Of a stretch of DNA of 64,000 nucleotides, positions 34,503 through 42,834 are shown in pieces. The notes beneath the pieces are model-generated. The model was given only the letters and a program-made list of their open reading frames with translations, had not been told where the DNA came from and did no database searches. The position numbers and the translations under genes were made by a program. The first letter of the stretch is position 1. Every line of letters starts with the position of its first letter. The stretch comes from Sideroxydans sp. Its GTDB lineage: Bacteria > Pseudomonadota > Gammaproteobacteria > Burkholderiales > Gallionellaceae. The stretch covers positions 186,001 through 250,000 of the forward strand of contig JAQTTU010000001.1 in the NCBI GenBank assembly GCA_028710605.1, read 5' to 3'.

Positions 34503-35234
34503 TCAAAATGCACCCCGCTTCACATTCGCCGCCAGCAAATACCCTTCGTTGCGCAGCGTCTTGATGAGTTTGGGCTGTCGCGCATCGTCGCCCAGTTTCT
34601 GGCGCAGGCGGCTGATGTGCAGGTCGATGGATCGGTCCAGCGGATCGGTCTCGCGGCCTTGGGTCAGGCCAAGCAACTGGTCGCGGTTGAGCGCGCGGTT
34701 GGGGCGTTCCAGCAGGGCCTTGAGCAAACGGTATTCGCCGCCGGAAAGCATGACCACCAAGCCTTGGCTGTTCTGCACTTGGCGCGTGGTTTCGTCCAGT
34801 GTCCAATCGGCGAAATGCCATAGCGCGGACGAGCTGCTTGCATCGTTCATCGGCGCGCTGCTGCGGCGCAACACGTTGCGGATGCGCACCAGCAACTCGC
34901 GCGGTTCGAACGGTTTGCACAAGTAATCGTCCGCACCCATTTCCAGTCCCAGAATCCTGTCCAGCGGTGCGCTGCGCGCGGTGAGCATGATGACCGGAAT
35001 GGCGGAATGCGCGCGCAGATCGCGGCACAGCGTCAGCCCGTCGCTGCCGGGCAGTGTGAGATCCAGCACGATCAGGTCAATCGGCGTAGTGTCCAGCATC
35101 TGCTGCATGGCCGCGCCATCCTGCGCGGTGCTGATATGCCAACCTTGCTCGCCGAGATAATCGGCCAGCAGGCTGCGAATATCCGCATCGTCATCTACAA
35201 TCAGGATGCGCGGCGCTGTGGTTGAGGTATTCAT
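34503..35234 (-). CDS. OmpR-family response regulator
   Basis: A 243-residue regulator: receiver domain with acidic pocket DDD (in LIVDDDADIRSLL), phospho-acceptor Asp in LIVLDLTLPGSDG, Thr in IMLTARS and Lys in DYLCKPF; then a winged-helix DNA-binding domain (LSGGEYRLLKALLERPNRAL, DRSIDLHISRLRQKLG, IKTLRNEGYLLA). ATG 35234 (MNTSTTAPRI) is preferred to a longer frame without conserved residues. The partner kinase is downstream on the same strand. The divergent Spy-like gene is a likely target. Confidence 0.94.
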   Translation of the reverse strand: MNTSTTAPRILIVDDDADIRSLLADYLGEQGWHISTAQDGAAMQQMLDTTPIDLIVLDLTLPGSDGLTLCRDLRAHSAIPVIMLTARSAPLDRILGLEMGADDYLCKPFEPRELLVRIRNVLRRSSAPMNDASSSSALWHFADWTLDETTRQVQNSQGLVVMLSGGEYRLLKALLERPNRALNRDQLLGLTQGRETDPLDRSIDLHISRLRQKLGDDARQPKLIKTLRNEGYLLAANVKRGAF

Positions 35235-35602
35235 GCGGCGGACATTACAACGAAATTTGCAATCGCGGGCAACCGATACAAATCTGTACAAAACACTTGT
35301 TGCCGGACATACGCCGGATACATGCGGCGGGTTAAATGGGCACCGTGCTTAGAGGCACTTCTTTCAACCTTAAAAACTTTTTGCCACAGAGGACACAGAG
35401 TTCACAGAGAAGACAGTTGTAACATCATGGAGAAATTGCTTTCGGAAAATCCGCGACACCTTGAGTGTTCGCATCTTTCTCTGTGTCCTCTGTACCCGCA
35501 AGGGGTAGGCCGTGGTTGTACGGGGCTAAAGCCCCAACAACACACGCACTGGTCTCTGTGGCAAATTGGGTTTCAGGTTTAACAAAACAATGGAGAACGA
35601 AC
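35235..35602. other. Divergent control region between regulator and Spy-like gene
   Basis: 368 bp. Close to the regulator start there is ATACAAATCTGTACA and then a tandem CCGGACATACG/CCGGATACATG (about 35305-35325), possible operator sites. The remainder (35383-35562) is a family J pair whose arms are pushed apart by an unrelated hairpin-rich insert. Confidence 0.45.
35383..35562. repeat. Family J inverted repeat with inner insert
   Basis: Left arm GCCACAGAGGACACAGAG; right arm broken into TTCTCTGTGTCCTCTGTA (about 35478-35495) and GTCTCTGTGGC (35552-35562). Between the two right-arm pieces sits a hairpin-bearing segment with CGGGGCTAAAGCCCC. Confidence 0.75.
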
Positions 35603-36076
35603 ATGAATAAGTCGGTGAAGATGATAATGGCGGGTGTGGCGATCGCGGCTTTGTCGGCCAGTGTGTATGCGCGCGGCGGCGACTGCGGCGACTGGGGCGG
35701 TGGCCCGATGATGGGCGGGGGTTCGATGAAAGGCGGCATGAATATCGAGCGCATGCAAAAGATGCACGATGCGCGCATGACCAACCTGCACGACAAACTG
35801 AAACTGACTTCGAAACAGGAAGCCGCGTGGAAAAAATTTGCGGCCTTCGATCCGGTGCGCGGAACAAATCGTCCCGACCCCGCCGAGATGGACAAGCTGA
35901 ACGCGCCGCAGCGCATGGAAAAAGGTCTGGAGCGCATGCGCGAGATGGAAACGAAAATGGCCGAACATCTGGCCGTGCTGAAAGAGTTCTACGCGGTGCT
36001 GACACCGGAACAGCAAAAAGTGTTCGACGATGAAATGCCTGCACCCGGCGCACGCGGACAGCGTCGCGGCCGCTAA
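35603..36076 (+). CDS. Spy/CpxP-like periplasmic LTxxQ protein
   Basis: A 157-residue exported protein: signal peptide MNKSVKMIMAGVAIAALSASVYA, a Gly/Met-rich stretch, then an all-helical Spy/CpxP-type fold with two LTxxQ-like motifs, LTSKQEAAW and LTPEQQKVF. Spy is an ATP-independent chaperone and CpxP an inhibitor of CpxA; both respond to envelope stress. The Met/His-rich N-terminus (GGGPMMGGGSMKGGMN) could bind metal. GGAGAACGA precedes ATG 35603. It is divergent from an OmpR/EnvZ-type pair, which probably controls it. Confidence 0.88.
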   Translation: MNKSVKMIMAGVAIAALSASVYARGGDCGDWGGGPMMGGGSMKGGMNIERMQKMHDARMTNLHDKLKLTSKQEAAWKKFAAFDPVRGTNRPDPAEMDKLNAPQRMEKGLERMREMETKMAEHLAVLKEFYAVLTPEQQKVFDDEMPAPGARGQRRGR

Positions 36077-36083
36077 GCAAACC

Positions 36084-36160
36084 TCGTGAAGAAGCCCGTC
36101 AATAGGCGATCTACGCCATATACATAGCATAGAATGCCTATTGACGCGCTTCTTCGCGTG
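36084..36160. repeat. Family F repeat forming a long hairpin
   Basis: Two half-copies in opposite orientation: GAAGAAGCCCGTCAATAGGC and GCCTATTGACGCGCTTCTTC, with about 35 bases between them. It directly follows the Spy-like gene. Confidence 0.8.
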
Positions 36161-36169
36161 GACGCTTGT

Positions 36170-36227
36170 GTAGGTGCGAATTCATTCGCACATCACGCGC
36201 GATTCGTGCGAATGAATTCGCGCCTAC
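36170..36227. repeat. Family B palindromic repeat
   Basis: GTAGGTGCGAATTCATTCGC and the near-exact complement. Other copies are at 39132 and 42079. Confidence 0.88.
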
Positions 36228-36264
36228 AAGAATTTTTATTTTCTGAATTACCGAAAGGCTGCAC

Positions 36265-37770
36265 GTGAAAAGTTTGTCGCGGATTTTTCTGCTGGTCGTT
36301 CCGCTGTTCGGTTGCGCGGTCGGGCCGGATTACGTCAAGCGCGATCCCGCCGCGCCCGCCGCATGGGCAAATGCTGCCGCGATTAACACCAAGCAAAACA
36401 CCGGAGATATTTCGCGCTGGTGGCAACGTTTAAACGATCCGCTGTTGACCGAATTGATTGACGAAGCGCTGCGCAACAGCCCCGACTTGCGCAGCGCTCA
36501 GGCCAAGTTGCGCGAGTCGCGCGCGCGGCTTGATCTGGCGGACGGCGCGCTGTGGCCCACACTGAAAGGTTCGCTCTCCGCCAGCCGCAGCAAGGGCAGC
36601 GCCGCCACCGGCTCGGGCGCGACCGGTAACTTGTACAACGCCGGATTCGATGCGAGCTGGGAACCGGATGTGTTCGGCGGGCAACGCCGCGCGATTGAAG
36701 CCGCCGCTGCCGACGCGGATGCCACGCTGGCGAATCTGCACAACACGCAAGTTTCGCTGTGCGGCGAAGTGGCGCTGAATTATGTGCAGTTGCGCAGCTA
36801 TCAAATCCGTCTCGACATCGCGCGCAACAATCTGGCGGCGCAGCGCGAGACGCTGCAAATCACCGAGTGGCGCGAGCAGGCCGGGCTGGTCACCGCGCTG
36901 GAAGTGGAGCAGGCGCGCGCCAATTTGCAACAGACGCTGGCCGGCGTTCCCGCACTCAACACCAGCCTGACAAAGGCCGAGAACCGGCTGGCGATATTGC
37001 TCGGCAAATTCCCCGCCGCGCTGCACGACAAATTATCCGCCGCCGCTGCCCTGCCCGCCTTGCCGGATGAAATCGCGCTGGGCATTCCCGCCGACACGCT
37101 GCGCCAGCGTCCCGATGTGCAAGCCGCAGAACGGCAAGTCGCCGCCGAAACCGCGCGCATCGGCCAGCAGACTGCCGCGCTGTACCCGAGCTTCAGCCTG
37201 AGCGGCAGCTTGGGCTGGAAGGCCTTCACGGCAGGCGCACTGGGCACGAGCGATGCGCTGGCGCGCCAGGTTTCCGCCAGCCTCGCGCAGACGATTTTCG
37301 ACGGCGGCCAAACCCGCAGCCGCATCAACGCGCAAAACGCCGTGCAGGAACAAGCCCGGATCGCCTACGAAAAAACCGTGCTGTCGGCGCTGGAAGATGT
37401 GGAAAATTCGCTGGTCGCTTACGCCAACAACCGCGAACGCGCGGCGGCGCTGCAACTGTCTGCCAGCGCGGCGCGCAGCGCGGCAGAGATGGCGAAGCAA
37501 CGCTACGACAGCGGGCTGATAGACTACCAGAGCGTGCTGGATACCGAGCGCAGCCGCCTGTCCAGCGAAGACACTCTGGCCAGCGCCGAAGCCGATCAAC
37601 TGACTGCGCTGATTGCTTTGTACAAGGCACTGGGTGGTGGGTGGAGCGATAACAATTCAAGTCCCTCTCCCGCAGGCGGGATAACCAGCGACTTGGCTGG
37701 CGTTTTGGGCCAGCCTAGTCGAATGGCTAGTAGTTCCACCAGAGGGGTTGGGGTGAGGGTTGGCGAGTGA
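36265..37770 (+). CDS. Outer-membrane efflux lipoprotein, NodT/TolC family
   Basis: A 501-residue outer-membrane channel of the RND/MacAB export type. GTG 36265 is the start (AAAGG upstream); the signal ends LFGCAVGPDY with a lipidated Cys17. Two OEP repeats follow, with RWWQRLNDPLLTELIDEALRNSP-type opening (RWWQRLNDPLL), ASWEPDVFGGQRR and SLAQTIFDGGQTRSRINAQ. The conserved ending YKALGGGW is at about residue 458. The last 43 residues (from SDNNSSPSPAGG) are encoded by family E repeats and are not part of the family. It heads a NodT-MacA-MacB set. Confidence 0.92.
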   Translation: MKSLSRIFLLVVPLFGCAVGPDYVKRDPAAPAAWANAAAINTKQNTGDISRWWQRLNDPLLTELIDEALRNSPDLRSAQAKLRESRARLDLADGALWPTLKGSLSASRSKGSAATGSGATGNLYNAGFDASWEPDVFGGQRRAIEAAAADADATLANLHNTQVSLCGEVALNYVQLRSYQIRLDIARNNLAAQRETLQITEWREQAGLVTALEVEQARANLQQTLAGVPALNTSLTKAENRLAILLGKFPAALHDKLSAAAALPALPDEIALGIPADTLRQRPDVQAAERQVAAETARIGQQTAALYPSFSLSGSLGWKAFTAGALGTSDALARQVSASLAQTIFDGGQTRSRINAQNAVQEQARIAYEKTVLSALEDVENSLVAYANNRERAAALQLSASAARSAAEMAKQRYDSGLIDYQSVLDTERSRLSSEDTLASAEADQLTALIALYKALGGGWSDNNSSPSPAGGITSDLAGVLGQPSRMASSSTRGVGVRVGE

Positions 37771-37836
37771 CAAAGACTCTTTTGGTTTCTCACAGACCCT
37801 CATCCCCAGCCCTTCTCCCGCCTGCGGGAGAAGGGA
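37661..37836. repeat. Family E repeats at the 3' end of the nodT-like gene
   Basis: CCCTCTCCCGCAGGCGGGAT, then GAGGGGTTGGGGTGAGGGT, then the reverse arm ACCCTCATCCCCAGCCCTTC with CTCCCGCCTGCGGGAG. The first part is translated as the C-terminus of the efflux protein and the rest fills the gap before macA. Confidence 0.82.
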
Positions 37837-37887
37837 GCAAAGCGGACAATACATTTTGTTTTTCGAATAATCTGAAAGCGTAAAACC

Positions 37888-39117
37888 ATGAACCTCTCCG
37901 CCATCACTTCACGAATAACTTTGCGCTGGAGCATCGCCGCACTCGCCGCCCTCGCGCTAGTCTGGTATTTCTATCCCTCCTCCGCCAACGGCAACGGCGT
38001 GCGCTATCTCACCGAGGAAATATCCAAAGGCGATCTGGCGGTGACGGTGTCGGCCACCGGCAATTTGTTGCCCACCAATCAGGTGGATGTGGGCAGCGAG
38101 CTTTCCGGCATTGTGGAGTCGGTGCTGGTGGATGAGAACGACAGCGTCACACGCGGGCAGGTGTTGGTGCGGCTGGACCTGTCCAAACTGAACGATCAGG
38201 TGACCAAATCCAAAGCCGCCGTGGATGCCGCCGAGGCGCAAGTGGCGCAGATGCAGGCCACGGTGAAAGAGGCCAAGGCCAATCTGGCGCGCTTGAGTTG
38301 GGTGTCCGAGTTGTCGCACGGCAAAGTGCCATCCAAAGCCGAGCTGGATGGTGCGGTGGCGACGTTTGCGCGCGCCGAAGCGAACGAGGCCAGCGCGCGC
38401 GCTTCGGCGGCGCAGGCGGTTGCCGCGCTGCGTTCGGATCAGACCAATCTGTCCAAGGCCACTATCCGTTCGCCGATCAACGGCATTGTGCTCACGCGCA
38501 AGATCGAACCGGGGCAGACCGTGGCCGCTTCGCTGCAAGCGCCGGTGCTGTTCACGCTGGCGGAAGATTTGTCGAATATGGAATTGCAGGTGAATGTGGA
38601 CGAGGCCGATGTAAGCCAGGTCAAGCCGGGACAACCCGCGCACTTCACCGTGGATGCCTGGCCGGGTCGCAAATATCCGGCGCAGATTTTGCGCGTGGGC
38701 TACGGCGCGCAAACCACGGACGGCGTGGTGACTTACAAAACCATGCTCAAGGTTTCCAACAGCGATCTGAGCCTGCGCCCCGGCATGACGGCCACGGCGG
38801 AAATCTCCACGGCCAAACGCGACGGCGTGCTGCTGGTGCCCAATGCGGCGCTGCGCTTCACGCCCGCGCAAACTGTGCAGGCGGAAAAGAAAAGTTCCTT
38901 CGTTTCCGGGCTGATGCCGCGCCCGCCTTCGCAACCCAAACGGGTGAAAGAAAATGCCGCAGGCGCAAGCAAACAAATCTGGATTTTGCGCGACAACAAA
39001 CCCGTCGCCATCGAAGTCAAAACCGGATTGACCAACGGGCGCTACACCGAGATCGTCAGCGGCGAATTGCAGCCCGGCATGGCGGTGATTACCGGAACGC
39101 AAAAGGCCGCGAAATGA
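37888..39117 (+). CDS. macA: Periplasmic adaptor protein, MacA/HlyD type
   Basis: A 409-residue membrane-fusion protein that links the MacB transporter to the outer-membrane channel. A single N-terminal membrane helix (about 14-30) anchors it. The lipoyl/barrel-sandwich halves are GNLLPTNQVDVGSELSGIV and ATIRSPINGIVLTRKIEPGQ; between them is a coiled-coil hairpin (about 108-185). The beta-barrel part has MELQVNVDEADVSQVKPGQ, and PGMTATAEI is typical. It is followed by the ATPase and permease genes. Substrates of MacAB-type pumps include macrolides, toxins and lipopeptides; not resolvable here. Confidence 0.92.
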   Translation: MNLSAITSRITLRWSIAALAALALVWYFYPSSANGNGVRYLTEEISKGDLAVTVSATGNLLPTNQVDVGSELSGIVESVLVDENDSVTRGQVLVRLDLSKLNDQVTKSKAAVDAAEAQVAQMQATVKEAKANLARLSWVSELSHGKVPSKAELDGAVATFARAEANEASARASAAQAVAALRSDQTNLSKATIRSPINGIVLTRKIEPGQTVAASLQAPVLFTLAEDLSNMELQVNVDEADVSQVKPGQPAHFTVDAWPGRKYPAQILRVGYGAQTTDGVVTYKTMLKVSNSDLSLRPGMTATAEISTAKRDGVLLVPNAALRFTPAQTVQAEKKSSFVSGLMPRPPSQPKRVKENAAGASKQIWILRDNKPVAIEVKTGLTNGRYTEIVSGELQPGMAVITGTQKAAK

Positions 39118-39131
39118 AGTTCATCTCTGCT

Positions 39132-39189
39132 GTAGGTGCGAATTTATTCGCACATCACAAGAAATTCGTGCGAATAAATTCGCACCTAC
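39132..39189. repeat. Family B palindromic repeat
   Basis: GTAGGTGCGAATTTATTCGC and the exact complement, between macA and the ATPase gene. Confidence 0.88.
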
Positions 39190-39214
39190 AAGCGCATTGA
39201 ATGAGGAATTCAGG

Positions 39215-39952
39215 ATGACTCAGGAAAATCGTCCCAACTCCCACGTACCCATCATCACCCTGTCCGCCATCACCAAAACTTACGGCCAGGGACAGGCGGC
39301 GTTTCAGGCGCTGGGCGGTGTGGATTTGTCGGTGCAGCAGGGCGAGTTCGTGGCGATCATGGGACCCAGCGGTTCGGGCAAATCGACGGCGATGAACATC
39401 CTCGGCTGTCTGGATACGCCGACTTCCGGCGCGTATATTTTCGACGGGCAGCATGTGGAAAATCTGACGCGCGACCAGCGCGCATTGTTGCGCCGCGATT
39501 ATCTCGGCTTCGTGTTTCAGGGCTTCAATCTGCTGGCGCGCACTTCGGCGCTGGAGAATGTGGAACTGCCATTGTTGTATCGCGGCGAGTCCGTCGAAGC
39601 GCGCCACCGCATGGCCAAAGCGGCGCTCAAGTCGGTGGGGCTGGACGGCTGGGAACACCATACGTCATCGGAACTTTCCGGCGGCCAGCAGCAGCGCGTG
39701 GCCATCGCGCGCGCCATCGTGACCAACCCCAAAGTGCTGCTCGCCGACGAGCCGACCGGCAATCTGGATTCCAAGCGCGGCCACGAGATCATGGATCTGC
39801 TGGTCGGCATGAACCGCGATCTGGGCATCACCATTTTGATGGTGACGCACGAGCCGGACATCGCCGCTTACGCCGGGCGCATCGTGCATTTCGTCGATGG
39901 ACATGTCGAAAGCGACACGTCTAATTCAAAAACCAAATCAGCCACGGATTAA
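39215..39952 (+). CDS. ABC transporter ATP-binding protein, MacB/LolD type
   Basis: A 245-residue nucleotide-binding subunit: Walker A GPSGSGKST, Q-loop VFQGFNLL, signature ELSGGQQQRVAIARA, Walker B VLLADEPT and H-loop MVTHEPDIA. The start is ATG 39215 with GAGGAA upstream; a TTG six codons earlier is unlikely. It energises the separate MacB-like permease encoded next, so the usual fused MacB is split here. The last residues (SATD) and the TAA stop come from a family K repeat arm. Confidence 0.94.
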   Translation: MTQENRPNSHVPIITLSAITKTYGQGQAAFQALGGVDLSVQQGEFVAIMGPSGSGKSTAMNILGCLDTPTSGAYIFDGQHVENLTRDQRALLRRDYLGFVFQGFNLLARTSALENVELPLLYRGESVEARHRMAKAALKSVGLDGWEHHTSSELSGGQQQRVAIARAIVTNPKVLLADEPTGNLDSKRGHEIMDLLVGMNRDLGITILMVTHEPDIAAYAGRIVHFVDGHVESDTSNSKTKSATD

Positions 39953-39962
39953 CACGGATTTT
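39940..39962. repeat. Single family K arm overlapping a stop codon
   Basis: AGCCACGGATTAACACGGAT; the TAA inside it ends the ABC ATPase gene. Confidence 0.8.
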
Positions 39963-39981
39963 CAATAAACACTGAAAAACA

Positions 39982-40105
39982 TTTGCCCGCAGATTACACA
40001 GATTTACGCAGATTCTCATGCGAATTTAAATCATCCAAAAAGTGAATATACGGCCAATGTTTTTGTTTTTTTAATCTGCGTTAATCTGTGTAATCTGCGG
40101 GCAAA
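39982..40105. repeat. Family M inverted repeat
   Basis: TTTGCCCGCAGATTACACAG and the exact complement CTGTGTAATCTGCGGGCAAA, around about 60 bp. It lies between the ATPase and permease genes of one transporter. Confidence 0.88.
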
Positions 40106-40135
40106 ACTGTTTTTATTATTAGGAGCTGCAACTAA

Positions 40136-41344
40136 ATGGGCTGGACAACCTTACTGCTGGCGCTGCGCGAAATCCGGCGCAACCTGATGCGCTCTTTTCT
40201 CACCGTGCTAGGCATCGTGATCGGGGTGGCGGCGGTGGTCACCATGGTCACGCTGGGCAACGGCGCGACGCAATCGGTGTCGGATCAAATCTCCAGCCTG
40301 GGCAGCAATCTGCTGATGTTGCGCCCCGGCCAGCGCATGGGGCCGGGCAGCAGCAGTGCGGGCGCGCCCAATTTCAAAATCGAGGATGTCGAGGCGATCA
40401 AAAGCCAGATCGGCCAGCTCGCCGCCGTCGCGCCGTCGGTGAGCCGCTCGGCGGTGCTGGTGGTGGGCACGCGCAACTGGATGTCTTCCATCACCGGCAC
40501 CGACAGCGAATATTTTGCGGCGGGCAACTGGACGCTGGCTGAAGGACGCGCGTTCTTCGTCTCCGAAGAACGTGCGGGCAAAGCGGTGTGCGTGATCGGT
40601 GCGACGGTGCAAAAAGAATTGTTCGGCGAGCGCAGTCCCGTGGGCGAAGAAATGCGCATCAAGAATTTTTCTTGCGAAGTCATCGGCGTGCTCGCCGCCA
40701 AAGGACAAAGCGGCATGGGGCGCGATCAGGACGACACCGTGCTGATGCCGCTGCGCGCCGTGCAGCGGCGGCTGACCGGCAAGCAGGATGTGAGCATGAT
40801 TTTGATCTCGATGGCGGATGGCGCATCTTCCGAACAAGTGGTCGCCGACATCAATTCGCTGATGCGCGAACGGCGCAAACTGGCGGATAACGAAGACGAC
40901 AATTTCAACGTGATGGACACCAAGGAAATCGCCAAGACGCTGTCCGGCGCAATCGGCACCATGACCGCGCTGCTGGGCGCGGTGGCCGCCGTCAGCCTGC
41001 TGGTGGGCGGCATCGGCATCATGAACATCATGCTGGTGTCGGTCACCGAACGCACGCGCGAGATCGGCATCCGCCTCGCCATCGGCGCGCTGGAAAAAGA
41101 AGTGCTGATGCAGTTCCTCACCGAGGCGGTGGCGCTGTCGGCATTCGGCGGATTGATCGGCATTTTGCTGGCGGTACTCGCCTGCTACGGCCTGTCCAGC
41201 CTGATCGACATTCCATTCGCATTCGACCCCGGCATCAACCTGCTGGCCTTCGGCTTCTCCGCCGCCATCGGCGTGATCTTCGGCTACGTCCCGGCAAGAC
41301 GCGCGGCGCAGCTTGATCCGATTGAGGCGCTAAGGCACGAGTAG
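40136..41344 (+). CDS. ABC transporter permease, MacB/FtsX type
   Basis: A 402-residue permease with four membrane helices: TM1 about 20-42 (SFLTVLGIVIGVAAVVTMVT), a large periplasmic MacB_PCD domain (about 45-270), then three helices in the FtsX domain with GGIGIMNIMLVSVTERTREI and the ending PARRAAQLDPIEALRHE. This is the membrane part of the same pump as the two preceding genes. AGGAG is upstream of ATG 40136. The pump works as a mechanotransmitter moving substrates from the periplasm through the NodT-like channel. Confidence 0.94.
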   Translation: MGWTTLLLALREIRRNLMRSFLTVLGIVIGVAAVVTMVTLGNGATQSVSDQISSLGSNLLMLRPGQRMGPGSSSAGAPNFKIEDVEAIKSQIGQLAAVAPSVSRSAVLVVGTRNWMSSITGTDSEYFAAGNWTLAEGRAFFVSEERAGKAVCVIGATVQKELFGERSPVGEEMRIKNFSCEVIGVLAAKGQSGMGRDQDDTVLMPLRAVQRRLTGKQDVSMILISMADGASSEQVVADINSLMRERRKLADNEDDNFNVMDTKEIAKTLSGAIGTMTALLGAVAAVSLLVGGIGIMNIMLVSVTERTREIGIRLAIGALEKEVLMQFLTEAVALSAFGGLIGILLAVLACYGLSSLIDIPFAFDPGINLLAFGFSAAIGVIFGYVPARRAAQLDPIEALRHE

Positions 41345-41433
41345 CGGCTTCACTCCCTTCTACCCGCAGACTGGAGCGAACACTGTCGCCAATATTTCGC
41401 CCGGATTGAATCTCATGAGTCATGCCGAATTTC

Positions 41434-41501
41434 GTAGGTCGGGATTTATCCCGACGCTGTTGGCAGTTTGAGAAAAAACGTCGGGATAAATCCCGACCTA
41501 C
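41434..41501. repeat. Family C palindromic repeat
   Basis: GTAGGTCGGGATTTATCCCG and the exact complement around about 25 bp, downstream of the permease gene. Confidence 0.88.
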
Positions 41502-41552
41502 GAAAGCGTGTGGTTCACAGATAGGGAATGTAAAACACGGTTCAACAGTGAT

Positions 41553-42059
41553 TCAAATCCCCGCCCACCACAACCGCAATCTGATGCCGATCTCCGTGGT
41601 GTAGCCCACCTCGACAAAACTGATCTTGCCATCCGGCGCAATGATGAAACTGGCGGGCACGGCATGCACGCCCCACGTGGTCGAGACGCGGCTGTCCGGG
41701 TCGTTTATCACCGGAAATGTGATGCCGTTTTCCTTGATGTATTGCGCGACTTGCTGCGGCGTGCCGCTCTGCATGGCGATGCTGATGACATCGTGATTGT
41801 CATGCGCGAGGTCTGCTATGGAACCCTGTTCGGCGCGGCAAACGGGACACCATGTCGCCCAGAAATGCACCAGCACCGGATGGTCGGGATGCGCGGGTAA
41901 AGTAAACGGTTGGCCGCTGAGCGTCACGCCCTGCAACGCAGGCGCTGCGCCGCTGACCATGTCGCGTTGCTGCCAGAGGCGGATGCCTGCGACAACGACA
42001 ATGAACAGCAGCACTTCAATGGCAATGCCGCGCCATTTGTTTTTGGATTGATTGGCCAT
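41553..42059 (-). CDS. TlpA/ScsD-like membrane-anchored thioredoxin
   Basis: A 168-residue protein with one N-terminal membrane helix (about 10-27) and a periplasmic thioredoxin fold. The redox motif is WCPVC in HFWATWCPVCRAEQG, and the cis-Pro is in VHAVPASFIIAPDG. The arrangement resembles ScsD/TlpA disulfide reductases that keep periplasmic thiols reduced. It is monocistronic and bordered by family C and B repeats. Its client proteins and electron donor (DsbD/CcdA) are not in the window. Confidence 0.9.
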   Translation of the reverse strand: MANQSKNKWRGIAIEVLLFIVVVAGIRLWQQRDMVSGAAPALQGVTLSGQPFTLPAHPDHPVLVHFWATWCPVCRAEQGSIADLAHDNHDVISIAMQSGTPQQVAQYIKENGITFPVINDPDSRVSTTWGVHAVPASFIIAPDGKISFVEVGYTTEIGIRLRLWWAGI

Positions 42060-42078
42060 ATAAAAAGTTGGACGGTTT

Positions 42079-42136
42079 GTAGGTGCGAATTCATTCGCAC
42101 ATAACTCTTCATTCGTGCGAATGAATTCGCACCTAC
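42079..42136. repeat. Family B palindromic repeat
   Basis: GTAGGTGCGAATTCATTCGC and the exact complement, directly upstream of the thioredoxin-like gene. Confidence 0.88.
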
Positions 42137-42174
42137 ATCAAAATGCAGAACCAAGCGCCAACCAAAATCACCTC

Positions 42175-42249
42175 GCCCGCAAGCCAATAAACACGGGCAT
42201 CTCCATCAATTGCAATGTGTAGATCGCCTATTGACGGGCTTCTTCGGGC
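42175..42249 (+). repeat. Family F repeat, full-length copy
   Basis: GCCCGCAAGCCAATAAACAC, GGGCATCTCCATCAATTGC, TAGATCGCCTATTGACGGGC and a CTTCTTCGGGC end; about 75 bp. It ends just before the hslR stop codon. Confidence 0.8.
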
Positions 42250-42255
42250 TATTGC

Positions 42256-42678
42256 CTATTCAAAATCGCCCCACGGATTTTTGCTGCCGCTTTTGCCGCC
42301 GCTGTGCAAACGCTCGATCTCGCGCCGGTCGCGTTTGGTGGGTCTGCCTTTGAATGCGGGCAGCGGCAGGGCTTTGTTCTGTTCGGCGATCTCGGCGCGG
42401 CGCGCGCGGCTGGCTTCGGTTTCGCGGTAGAGTTTCTGCGCTTCCGGTGCGGGGCCGCGCCGGTTGGAGATGCCCAGCACTTCGATTTCAAAATGGTATT
42501 GGCCGAGCCGGATCACCAGCATGTCGCCCGCACCGACGGTCTTGGCCGGTTTGATGCGCACTTCGTTCATCGTCACTTTGCCGCTCTCCACGGCATCCAC
42601 CGCCAGCGCGCGTGTCTTGAAAAATCGCGCCGCCCACAGCCATTTGTCGATGCGCAGTTTGTCTGGAGAGTCGGTCAT
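42256..42678 (-). CDS. hslR: S4-domain heat-shock protein Hsp15
   Basis: A 140-residue RNA-binding protein with an S4 domain at the start: LRIDKWLWAARFFKTRALAV and GKVTMNEVRIKPAKTVGAGD. A basic C-terminal tail (KGRPTKRDRREIERLH) follows. Hsp15 binds free 50S subunits that carry a nascent chain and helps rescue stalled ribosomes; it is heat-inducible in E. coli. The stop TAG lies at the edge of a family F repeat. Upstream is a long family J repeat. Confidence 0.94.
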   Translation of the reverse strand: MTDSPDKLRIDKWLWAARFFKTRALAVDAVESGKVTMNEVRIKPAKTVGAGDMLVIRLGQYHFEIEVLGISNRRGPAPEAQKLYRETEASRARRAEIAEQNKALPLPAFKGRPTKRDRREIERLHSGGKSGSKNPWGDFE

Positions 42679-42697
42679 TAAAGAGTTGAAAACCTTT

Positions 42698-42815
42698 CAC
42701 CACAGAGACACAGAGGCACAGAGAAAGTCACAAGCAAAAAACTTCAATCAATATCTGAGAGGGTTTCTCTGTGTCGTTTTTCTCTGTGCCTCTGTGCCTC
42801 TGTGTCTCTGTGGTG
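42698..42815. repeat. Family J inverted repeat
   Basis: CACCACAGAGACACAGAGGC and the complementary right arm with an extra TCTGTGCC unit, between hslR and the decarboxylase gene. Confidence 0.88.
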
Positions 42816-42834
42816 ATGGTTTTGATTTTGATAT

